Positions 32,874-40,441 of a DNA stretch of 55,400 bases are shown here, in pieces. Source of the stretch: an uncultured Ruminococcus sp. GTDB taxonomy: Bacteria; Bacillota; Clostridia; Oscillospirales; Acutalibacteraceae. Position numbers and translations under genes: made by a program. Each line of letters starts with the position of its first letter. Positions within the stretch are counted from its first letter, which is position 1. Location: positions 1 through 55,400 of the forward strand of contig CADBYC010000011.1 of assembly GCA_902798755.1 (NCBI GenBank). Direction: 5' to 3'. The notes beneath the pieces were generated by a model. That model saw nothing but the letters and a program-made list of their open reading frames with translations. It made no database searches and was not told where the DNA came from.

Positions 32874-34182
32874 TCAAACAATACCCTGCATGAGCATTGC
32901 GTTAGCAACACGCTCAAAGCCTGCGATATTAGCGCCTGCGATGAGGTCGTCGCCGAGGTTGTACTTCTCGCAAGCCGCAACGCTCTGCTTGAAGATGTTG
33001 ACCATGATTGCTTCGAGCTTTTCAAATACGTCATCCTCAGTGAAGATGGTGTGCTCAGCGTTCTGGCTCATCTCGATGCAGGAGCAAGCTACGCCGCCTG
33101 CGTTAGCAGCCTTGGAGGGACCGACAACAACGCCGTTCTCCTTGAAGTACTCGATCGCTTCGTTTCTGGTGGGCATGTTAGCAGCCTCGCACAGGAACTT
33201 ACAGCCGTTTGCGACCATCTTCTGAGCCTCTTCCATGCCGATCTCGTTCTGAGTCGCGCAGGGGATGTACAGGTCAGCCTTAACGCCCCAGGGCTTCTCG
33301 CCTGCGAAGAACTTAGCGCCCGGGAACTTGTCGGCATAGGGAGCGCAGATGTTCTTACCGGAGGAGCGGAGCTCGAGGAGGTAATCGATCTTCTCGCCGG
33401 TGACGCCGTCCTCGTCGAGGATGTAGCCGTCAGGACCGGAGATGGTGATCGCCTTAGCGCCGAGCTGTTCGAGCTTCTTAGCGGTACCCCAAGCAACGTT
33501 ACCGAAGCCGGAGATAACGACCTTCTTGCCCTCGAGGCTCTCGCCGAAGTGCTTGAGCATCTCACGAGCATAGAAGACAACGCCGTAGCCGGTAGCCTCG
33601 TCGCGACCTGCAAGACCGCCGTTCATGGTGCCCTTGCCGGTGAGAGTGCCGTCATACAGGTTGCGGATGCGCTTGTACTGACCCATCATATAGCCGACCT
33701 CTCTGCCGCCTACGCCGATGTCGCCTGCGGGAACGTCAGTCTCGGGACCGATGTGGCGATAGAGCTCGGTGATGAAGCTCTGGCAGAAACGCATGATCTC
33801 CATGTCGGACTTGCCGTTAGGATCAAAGTCGGAACCACCCTTGCCGCCGCCGATGGGCAGACCGGTCAGGCTGTTCTTGAAGATCTGCTCAAAGCCGAGG
33901 AACTTGATGATACCGATATATACGGACGGATGGAATCTCAGACCGCCCTTGTACGATGTTGACCTGTACCTGACCGTTATCGTCTACCCACGGAACGCGG
34001 AACTTGATCTGTCTCTCGGGCTCGACGATACGCTCGAGCAGAGCCAGCTTGCGATACTTCTCCTCGTTAGCGTCAACGAGGGGGCGGATGGAAGTGAGAA
34101 CCTCTTCTACGGTCTGAAGGAATTCAGGCTCGGAAGCGTTCTTTTCTTTTACTTTTGCGATGACTTCATCAACATAAGACAT
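32874..34182 (-). pseudogene. gdhA: Glutamate dehydrogenase gene with internal deletion and frameshift
   Basis: The N-terminal frame starts at ATG 34182 behind AGGAGGT and reads to about 33950 (through RVPWVDDNGQVQVN). The C-terminal frame covers 33910 down to 32874, with IKFLGFEQIFKNSLTGLPIGGGKGG, EATGYG, GFGNVAWG and GPSKAANAGGV. Between them the conserved segment equivalent to RGFRVQFNSAIGP is missing, and TACAAGGGCGGTCTG (YKGGL) continues out of frame. The span is 1309 nt. Adding 35 nt gives 448 codons, exactly the usual size, so a net 35-nt loss fits. The intact enzyme makes glutamate from 2-oxoglutarate and ammonium. The loss could be real or an assembly error; the promoter and terminator look intact. 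Confidence 0.85.
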
Positions 34183-34260
34183 AAATATACCTCCTGTTTT
34201 GTGCCTAATATTAAATTGTATTCTCAGGGATATACCCAAAAGAAAAATTGCACAGTTGAT

Positions 34261-34289
34261 ATTATATTACAAGAGATGGATTTTTGCAA
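34261..34289 (-). promoter_or_regulatory. gdhA promoter
   Basis: Minus strand: TTGCAA (34284-34289), 17 bp, TATAAT (34261-34266). The leader to the ATG is about 75 nt. Confidence 0.82.
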
Positions 34290-34353
34290 GATTTTTTTGG
34301 TAAAAATCATTCAAATTGGAGAATTCGCCATATTCCACCATGAAGTGCAAGCG

Positions 34354-34387
34354 TATTTGCAACGAATTTACGTATAAGTTGCAAATA
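34354..34387. promoter_or_regulatory. Perfect inverted repeat upstream of gdhA (operator candidate)
   Basis: TATTTGCAAC (34354-34363) and GTTGCAAATA (34378-34387) are separated by 14 bp. The repeat is centred about 80 bp upstream of the gdhA -35 box on the minus strand. Position and symmetry suit an activator-binding site. The rest of the 34183-34559 gap holds only the promoter and the terminator below. Confidence 0.5.
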
Positions 34388-34492
34388 ATTTAGTGCGTTA
34401 ATGCCCTGAAAGAAAAAGCGGGGAAGTGATTCAAATTACATTTTATAACGGCGGTTCATCATATGCTTACCTTGACGGACCGGGCGCTGTCA

Positions 34493-34529
34493 GAAAAAAG
34501 AACGACCGCCGTATTGATATGGCGGTCGT
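34493..34529 (-). terminator. Terminator of the NuoEF/NfnB-like operon
   Basis: ACGACCGCC (34502-34510) pairs with GGCGGTCGT (34521-34529). On the minus strand the stem is followed by TCTTTTTTCTG. Confidence 0.85.
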
Positions 34530-34559
34530 AAACATAGTTTGGCTATTTAAATAGTTTGT

Positions 34560-36236
34560 TTATTTGAGCTTGGCGGCTAATTCCTCTCGGCTGAGACCCG
34601 CGCTGCGGGAGAGTTCATCGTTCGGAATGACGCGAAGGAGCTTGCCGTTATAGCGGGATACTAATACGGAAGCCTGCTTGCCGTCGATCTCAATGGTTTC
34701 TTCGGTGTACTGTTCATTGAGCGGCACCTGCTTTTTGAGGTTAGCTTTTTCTGTGAGCGCGCCTGTGGGACAGAGCTGAACGCAGAGTCCGCAGTTGTTG
34801 CACTTGGTCTGATCGAGCGGGAGCGCGAAGGCGGTGGAGGGTTCGGTGGTGAAGCCTCTGCCCATCAAACCCAAAGCATGGATATCCATGACCTCGCGGC
34901 AGCTTCTCACGCACAGTCCGCAGAGGATGCACTTCGCGGTGTTGCGCTCGATGAACGCGTTTTCGTCGTGGGTGTACTTTTGCGGCATTTCACCCTTGAA
35001 GCGGCTCGGGTCGATGTCATATCTCTGCGCCACATTCAAGAGCTTGCACTTGTAATACTCGCGGCAGCCGCATTCGAGGCAGCGGCTCGCTTCTGCCTGC
35101 GCTTCTTCCTCGGTAAAGCCTAAGCTGACCTCGTCGAAGTTTTTGTTTCTGACCTCGGGGTCTAAGACCTTCGGATTCAGGCGTGCCTGTTTCTCTCTGT
35201 CGGAGTAATCAATAGTAGATTCGTCACGCTTGGAGATATACGGAACGCGAGTATCTAAGCTTTGACCGTTCAGATACGCGTCAACCGCCTTTGCACAGCG
35301 GTCAGCCTCGCCGATCGCTTCGATCGCGATGGACGCGCCGCGGTTGGTTGCGTCGCCGATCGCGAATACACCGTCAAGGTTGGTGGTGAAGAAGTCGGGG
35401 TCGGCTTCGATGTTGCCGCGGTCGTTGAGCTGTAATTCGCTGACGTCGCCCTGCACGAGCTTCTGACCGATGGCGAGGATCACAGAATCAAGCGGGATCT
35501 CCTCGGTCTTGCCCTCTACGGGAACAGGTCTGCGGCGACCCGACGCGTCGGGCTCGCCCAGCTCCATGATCTGCAAGGTCACGGATTTGAGCTTACCGTT
35601 CTCACCGTTGAAGGAGATCGGATTGGTGAGGAACTTGTAGATCACGCCCTCTTCTTCTGCTTCGTCGATCTCCAAAGCGTCGGCGGGCATTTCGTTTCTG
35701 GTTCTGCGGTAGATGACATAGACCTCCTTTGCACCCAGTCTTACCGCGGTTCTGCAAGCGTCCATCGCGGTATTACCGCCGCCGCAAATAGCGACCTTTT
35801 CGCCGATCGCGGGAGCATTGCCTTGGATAACAGCACGGAGGAAGTCGATACCGCCGTATACGCCCTCGAGGTCTTCGCCCGGGGTACGCATGGAAGAAGA
35901 TTTCCACGCGCCGACGGCAACGATCACCGCGTCATTCTCGGCTTTTAATGACTGAATGGTAAAGTCCTTACCTAATTTGACGTTATTGACGAGCTTGACG
36001 CCCGATTTTTCGATGATAGCGATCTCTTTGTCGAGTACTTCTTTCGGCAGTCTGTACTGGGGGATACCGTATCTGAGCATTCCGCCCATCTTATCCATCA
36101 TGTCATAGACCGTCACGCTGTGACCCATGATGTTGAGATAGTACGCGGCAGTCAGTCCCGCGGGACCGCCGCCGATGATCGCGACCTTTTTACCTGTGCG
36201 TACCATCACGTCGGGGAGATAGCTTTCCTTATTCAA
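34560..36236 (-). CDS. NfnB/GltD-like FAD-NAD(P) oxidoreductase with C-terminal ferredoxin domain (3' part of a broken gene)
   Basis: 558 residues. FAD motif IIGGGPAGLTAAYYL is near 20, NADPH-type CGGGNTAMDACRTA near 150, and VFAIGDA near 300. The C-terminal part has RCLECGCREYYKC and two 4Fe-4S clusters, CILCGLCVRSC and CNNCGLCVQLCP. This is the transhydrogenase-type subunit of Stn/Nfn-like complexes. It begins at a TTG with no ribosome site, overlapping the stop of the 2Fe-2S gene. In homologues one polypeptide continues from the 2Fe-2S part through a segment like GRVCPHPCE..CRR into this region. That segment (about 35 residues) is absent and the frame changes, so the gene appears broken by a deletion of about 106 nt, or the assembly is wrong. 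Confidence 0.82.
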   Translation of the reverse strand: MNKESYLPDVMVRTGKKVAIIGGGPAGLTAAYYLNIMGHSVTVYDMMDKMGGMLRYGIPQYRLPKEVLDKEIAIIEKSGVKLVNNVKLGKDFTIQSLKAENDAVIVAVGAWKSSSMRTPGEDLEGVYGGIDFLRAVIQGNAPAIGEKVAICGGGNTAMDACRTAVRLGAKEVYVIYRRTRNEMPADALEIDEAEEEGVIYKFLTNPISFNGENGKLKSVTLQIMELGEPDASGRRRPVPVEGKTEEIPLDSVILAIGQKLVQGDVSELQLNDRGNIEADPDFFTTNLDGVFAIGDATNRGASIAIEAIGEADRCAKAVDAYLNGQSLDTRVPYISKRDESTIDYSDREKQARLNPKVLDPEVRNKNFDEVSLGFTEEEAQAEASRCLECGCREYYKCKLLNVAQRYDIDPSRFKGEMPQKYTHDENAFIERNTAKCILCGLCVRSCREVMDIHALGLMGRGFTTEPSTAFALPLDQTKCNNCGLCVQLCPTGALTEKANLKKQVPLNEQYTEETIEIDGKQASVLVSRYNGKLLRVIPNDELSRSAGLSREELAAKLK

Positions 36237-36652
36237 ACAGGGAGCGGTATTTTGTTCTTGATCAGCTTGATGGCGCTATCGTATTCGCCGTTAGCGATCA
36301 GTCCGACATAGCCCTGACAGTCGGTTCTCGCAGGGCAGTTGAGCTGGCAGGGAGCGACACAGTCGCCGTCATGCGCGCTCATGAGCAGTTCCATCGCAAT
36401 CTTGCGCGACTGAACAACTCTTTCGGATTCTGTATTGATGACCATGCCCTCGGTGCATTTTGCGGAGCAGGATCGCAGGAGCTTCGGGATACCCTCTGCT
36501 TCTACCACACATAATCCGCACGCGCCGTAGATCTCTACAGCCTTGTCATAGCACAGGGTGGGAATGTCGATACCGTTCGCGCGAGCGGCTTCGAGTATCG
36601 TCGCGCCCTCGGGGGCTTGAATCGCTTTTCCGTTGATGGTTAAATTGATCAT
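36233..36652 (-). CDS. 2Fe-2S (NuoG-type) N-terminal fragment of the NfnB-like subunit
   Basis: 139 residues. A plant-type ferredoxin fold begins INLTINGKAIQAPEGATILEA, with cluster Cys in TLCYDKAVEIYGACGLCVVEA and RSC. A GltD-type linker follows: DCVAPCQLNCPARTDCQGYV, then IKNKIPLPV. It stops exactly where homologues continue with the Cys-rich GRVCPHPC segment. The downstream frame picks up past that segment, so this is most likely the 5' part of one gene rather than an independent ferredoxin. A CTCC-type (minus-strand GGAG) ribosome site precedes the ATG. Confidence 0.78.
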   Translation of the reverse strand: MINLTINGKAIQAPEGATILEAARANGIDIPTLCYDKAVEIYGACGLCVVEAEGIPKLLRSCSAKCTEGMVINTESERVVQSRKIAMELLMSAHDGDCVAPCQLNCPARTDCQGYVGLIANGEYDSAIKLIKNKIPLPV

Positions 36653-36665
36653 TCTTACCCCTCCT

Positions 36666-38348
36666 TTACGCTTTTACTACCGCGTCAAAGCGGCATACGC
36701 TGTAGCACTTGCCGCACTTGATGCCAGGGCAATTCCTTGCACACAGGGTACAGCCCTTACATTTATCCTTATTGATACTGTATTCAATCAGGTCGGAGCA
36801 TTCGCCCGCAGGACACTTTTTGTCCTTGATGTGGGCTTCATACTCGTCACGGAAATAATTGATAGTCGTTAATACAGGGTTCGGAGCTGTCTGGCCGAGA
36901 CCGCAGAGCGCGCCGTCCTTGATGGCGTAGCACAGCTCCTCGAGCAGTTCGATATCTCCCTCTTTTCCCTCGCCCTTGGTGATGCGCTCGAGCATTTCGA
37001 GCATTCTCTTGGTACCGATACGGCAATGGATGCACTTGCCGCAGCTTTCCTTGGCAGTGAAGTCGAGGAAGAATTTTGCCATGCCGACCATGCAGGTGGA
37101 TTCATCCATGACGACCATACCGCCTGAGCCCATGATCGCGCCTGTGGCTCCCAACGCTTTGTAGTCGATGACGGTATCTATTAAAGAAGCGGGAATACAT
37201 CCGCCGGAGGGACCGCCCATCTGGACAGCCTTGAAGGGCTTGTCGGTCTTCATACCGCCGCCGATGTCAAAGATGACGTCGCGCAGGGTCTTGCCCATCG
37301 GGATCTCGACAAGACCGCTTCTCTTGACCTTACCTGTGACGGCGAATACTTTCGTACCCTTACTGCCCTCGGTACCCATCGCGGCGAACGCTTCGCCGCC
37401 GTTGTTGATGATCCACGCAACATTGGCGAAGGTCTCAACGTTGTTGATGTTGGAAGGTTTACGCCAGAAACCCGACTGAGCGGGGAAGGGGGGCTTCAAT
37501 CTCGGCATACCTCTGTGACCCTCGAGTGATTCGATCAGGGCGGTTTCCTCACCGCAGACGAACGCGCCCGCGCCTGCTTTGATCATGAAGTCGCAGGAGA
37601 AGTCAGAACCAAAGATATTCTTGCCGATGATGCCTTTTTCTCTTGCCTGTTCCAAAGCGTTTTTCAGTCGCTTGATGGCGAGCGGATACTCCGCTCTGAC
37701 ATAGACGACCGCGTGCTTTGCGCCGATGGCATACGCGCCGATGAGCATACCCTCGATCAGGTTATGGGGGTCGGATTCGATAACAGCGCGATCCATGAAC
37801 GCGCCGGGGTCGCCCTCGTCGGCGTTACAGATCAGGTATTTTTCCTCGCCCTCGGAGTTGCGGGCGGCGTTCCACTTGAACCATGTCGGGAAGCCCGCTC
37901 CGCCTCGGCCTGCCAAGCCCGAGGTCTTGATGATTTCAATGACTTCTTCGGGAGTTATACTGAGCGCTTTTTTGAGTGCTGTATAACCGTCTTTCTCAAT
38001 ATATTCCTCGATGATCTCGGGGTTGATGATACCGCAGTTGCGCAAGGCGATACGAGTTTGTTTCGAGAGGAACTCGCTGTCCTCGTCAGTGACAACGAGG
38101 TTTTCGATCTTGCTTCTGTCGCCTGTGTTGATATACTCCGCGATCGCGGGAGCGTCGCTCTCGGATACCTTGACCAGTCGGGTCAGTCTGTCCTCGTCGT
38201 AGATATCCACGATCGGCTCGAGATAGCACATACCGATACAGCCTGTGATGGAGATCGGGACTTCGATGTTCTGAGAGAGAAGCGCTTTTCTTACTTTCTC
38301 GGCGCCCGCGGCAATACCGCAGGAGCCTTGTCCGATGACTACTCTCAT
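36666..38348 (-). CDS. NuoF-like NADH-binding flavoprotein subunit of a bifurcating complex
   Basis: 560 residues from the ATG inside an ATGA overlap with the NuoE-like gene. The N-terminal thioredoxin-like 2Fe-2S domain carries GQGSCGIAAGA and TGCIGMCYLEP. The FMN/NADH domain has GLAGRGGAGFPTWFKW, NADEGDPGAFMDR and GAGAFVCGEETAL. A 4Fe-4S site ESCGKCIHCRIG follows, then a C-terminal ferredoxin domain. The last domain is short: CKGCTLCARNCP runs directly into GIKCGKCYSVC. About 19 residues usually found between, including the first Cys of the second cluster, are missing in frame. Such subunits bring NADH electrons to a bifurcating flavin in hydrogenases and Stn-type transhydrogenases; no hydrogenase subunit is present here. 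Confidence 0.88.
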   Translation of the reverse strand: MRVVIGQGSCGIAAGAEKVRKALLSQNIEVPISITGCIGMCYLEPIVDIYDEDRLTRLVKVSESDAPAIAEYINTGDRSKIENLVVTDEDSEFLSKQTRIALRNCGIINPEIIEEYIEKDGYTALKKALSITPEEVIEIIKTSGLAGRGGAGFPTWFKWNAARNSEGEEKYLICNADEGDPGAFMDRAVIESDPHNLIEGMLIGAYAIGAKHAVVYVRAEYPLAIKRLKNALEQAREKGIIGKNIFGSDFSCDFMIKAGAGAFVCGEETALIESLEGHRGMPRLKPPFPAQSGFWRKPSNINNVETFANVAWIINNGGEAFAAMGTEGSKGTKVFAVTGKVKRSGLVEIPMGKTLRDVIFDIGGGMKTDKPFKAVQMGGPSGGCIPASLIDTVIDYKALGATGAIMGSGGMVVMDESTCMVGMAKFFLDFTAKESCGKCIHCRIGTKRMLEMLERITKGEGKEGDIELLEELCYAIKDGALCGLGQTAPNPVLTTINYFRDEYEAHIKDKKCPAGECSDLIEYSINKDKCKGCTLCARNCPGIKCGKCYSVCRFDAVVKA

Positions 38349-38824
38349 ACTGCCGCCTCCCTTAACTCTTTTAAGATCTTCTTGGTCTTGTCGGGGGTGA
38401 GACTGCCGTAGGTGTCCTCGTTGACCATCATGACAGGCGACAGTGAGCAGCAGCCTAAACACGCCACGCATTTGAGGGAGAACAAGCCGTCCTCGGTGGT
38501 CTGTCCGTCGTCGATGTGCAGTTCATCCTTGATGGTCTGCAAAATGAGCTCGGAGCCGTTGACGTGGCACGCAGTGCCCTGACACAGCATGATGAGGTAT
38601 TTTCCTACAGGTTCAAAGCGGAACTGGGTGTAGAACGTGCCCACGCCCATGATCTCTGAGGTCGCGATGCCTGTCCTCTCAGAGATACGCTCGATCGCTT
38701 CCTTTGGCAGATAGCCGTAGATGTCCTGTGTGTGCTGTAAGATGGTGATAAGACTGCCCTTGACGGAGGCGTATTCGTCGAGTACGCCGTCGAGCAAAGA
38801 CAGATCGATCGTTTTCTTTTCCAT
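38345..38824 (-). CDS. NuoE-like 2Fe-2S subunit
   Basis: 159 residues from the ATG preceded by GGAGG. An N-terminal helical bundle (QDIYGYLPKEAIERISERTG) and a thioredoxin-like domain carry four cluster cysteines: CQGTACHV and CLACLGCCSLSP-type motifs (CVACLGCC). It transfers electrons with the NuoF-like subunit. It is the first gene of the minus-strand operon NuoE, NuoF, 2Fe-2S, NfnB-like. That order is like Sporomusa-type Nfn (Stn) transhydrogenases that couple NADH, ferredoxin and NADP. Confidence 0.9.
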   Translation of the reverse strand: MEKKTIDLSLLDGVLDEYASVKGSLITILQHTQDIYGYLPKEAIERISERTGIATSEIMGVGTFYTQFRFEPVGKYLIMLCQGTACHVNGSELILQTIKDELHIDDGQTTEDGLFSLKCVACLGCCSLSPVMMVNEDTYGSLTPDKTKKILKELREAAV

Positions 38825-38862
38825 GGATATCCTCCATTTCATCTGTATTTACATTAACCTTT

Positions 38863-38891
38863 ATTTTACCTCATTCATGCGTGTAATGCAA
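38863..38891 (-). promoter_or_regulatory. Promoter of the NuoEF/NfnB-like operon
   Basis: Minus strand: TTGCAT (38886-38891), 17 bp, TAAAAT (38863-38868). Confidence 0.75.
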
Positions 38892-38990
38892 GATATATTT
38901 ATGTTTTAGGTGCATATGATCGACAAATATCGGGGAGGGTGATTTTTGTGGAAATAGGTCAAATTTTTCGGGCGTATTATCGGAATAGTA

Positions 38991-39019
38991 TTGCAAATGT
39001 CCTATATTCGTGGTAAACT
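38991..39019 (+). promoter_or_regulatory. Promoter of ssnA-ygfK-hyuA
   Basis: TTGCAA (38991-38996), 17 bp, TAAACT (39014-39019). AGGAGGG (39054-39060) precedes the ssnA ATG. It is divergent from the preceding operon. Confidence 0.7.
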
Positions 39020-39066
39020 GTAGTTGTATTAGTATACCATTGGGAAAAAGAACAGGAGGGATAGGT

Positions 39067-40398
39067 ATGTATTTGATAGCAAACGGCAGACTGTTTACCC
39101 GCGACCCGCAGTGTCCCTATATTGAGGACGGCGGCGTTGTGACCGAGGGCGAGCGCATTATCGCCGTCGGAACCGCGGAGGAGTTGAAGCTAAAATATCC
39201 TCAGGCTGAGTTGGTGGACGCTCACGGACAGCTGATCATGCCCGCGTTCATCAACGCGCATACACATATCTATTCGGGACTCGCGCGCGGACTGTCGATC
39301 AACGGTTATAACCCCACGAACTTCTATGAGATCTTGGACGGTATGTGGTGGAAGCTTGACCGCAACCTGACCTTAGAGGACACTAAGGCGAGCGCGTACG
39401 CGACCTATCTTGAATGTATCCGCAACGGTGTGACGACCATCTTCGATCATCACGCGAGCTTTAAGGAGATACCGGGCTCGCTGTTCGCTATCGCGGGCTG
39501 CGCGAAAGAAATGGGTATCCGTTCCTGCTTGTGTTATGAGGTATCCGACCGTGACGGCGAGGAAAAATGCGATCAGGCGATCAAGGAGAACGCCGACTTC
39601 ATCAAGTACTGTCAGGAGAAGCGCGACCCGATGCTCAACGCCATGTTCGGCATGCACGCGCTGTTTACGATCTCTGACAAGACCTTTGAGAAATGCGTCA
39701 AGGCGAACGACGGCAGGACAGGCTATCATATCCACATCTGTGAGGGTCTGAACGACGTTATCGACAGCCGTGACAATTACCATATGCTCCCTGTCGACCG
39801 ACTGGTCAAATGGGGGATCTTAGGCGAGAAAACGATACTCGGTCACTGTATCCACTTAACAGAGCCCGAGATGGATAAGATCGCCGAGACGAACACCATG
39901 GTCGTCAACAACCCCGAGAGCAACATGGGCAACGCCGTAGGCTGTTCGCCCGTGCTGAAGATGTTTGAAAAGGGCATTTTGCTCGGACTCGGCACGGACG
40001 CTTACACCCACGATATGCTCGAAAGCTTGAAGGTCGCCTTGACCATCCAGCGCCATAACGCGGGTATGCCGAATGTCGGCTGGAACGAGGTCACGACCAT
40101 GCTGTTCAAGAACAACGCGAGGGTAGCGGGAAAGTACTTTGACATACCGCTCGGCGTGATCAAAGAGGGCGCGGCGGCGGATATCGTCGTGATGGATTAC
40201 ACGGCGTTTACACCGCTGTCGGCGAATAACCTCGACGGTCATATGATCTTCGGTATGAACGGCAGGCAGTGCCGTACGACGATGGCGAACGGCAGACTGC
40301 TGTACAAGGACAGACAGTTTGTCGATATTGATGAAGAAAAGCTCAGCGCGCAGATCTTGGCGACAGCTCAGAAGCTGTGGGGCAGAGTGAATTCCTGA
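39067..40398 (+). CDS. ssnA: SsnA-type amidohydrolase (putative aminohydrolase)
   Basis: 443 residues, matching E. coli SsnA length. Metal-binding HxH lies in INAHTHIYSGLARG, with further ligands in HACE-like IHICEGLND and GHCIHLTE, and Asp in GLGTDAYTHD. The start is fixed by AGGAGGG 6 bp upstream. The family deaminates or opens purine-like rings. SsnA is one of the proteins found, with YgfK and the YgeZ/HyuA hydantoinase, to be needed for anaerobic urate breakdown in gut bacteria. Both partners follow in the same operon. Confidence 0.9.
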   Translation: MYLIANGRLFTRDPQCPYIEDGGVVTEGERIIAVGTAEELKLKYPQAELVDAHGQLIMPAFINAHTHIYSGLARGLSINGYNPTNFYEILDGMWWKLDRNLTLEDTKASAYATYLECIRNGVTTIFDHHASFKEIPGSLFAIAGCAKEMGIRSCLCYEVSDRDGEEKCDQAIKENADFIKYCQEKRDPMLNAMFGMHALFTISDKTFEKCVKANDGRTGYHIHICEGLNDVIDSRDNYHMLPVDRLVKWGILGEKTILGHCIHLTEPEMDKIAETNTMVVNNPESNMGNAVGCSPVLKMFEKGILLGLGTDAYTHDMLESLKVALTIQRHNAGMPNVGWNEVTTMLFKNNARVAGKYFDIPLGVIKEGAAADIVVMDYTAFTPLSANNLDGHMIFGMNGRQCRTTMANGRLLYKDRQFVDIDEEKLSAQILATAQKLWGRVNS

Positions 40399-40441
40399 AT
40401 AGAATAATTGACGCACCGTTTCATAATATGAGGGGAACATT

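Noticed and set aside
32826-33962. 378-codon plus-strand frame opposite gdhA
   Set aside because: The minus strand encodes unmistakable glutamate dehydrogenase motifs; the plus frame is a shadow.
33905-33975. Programmed ribosomal frameshift in gdhA
   Set aside because: No slippery heptamer or following pseudoknot, and conserved residues are missing, which frameshifting cannot restore.
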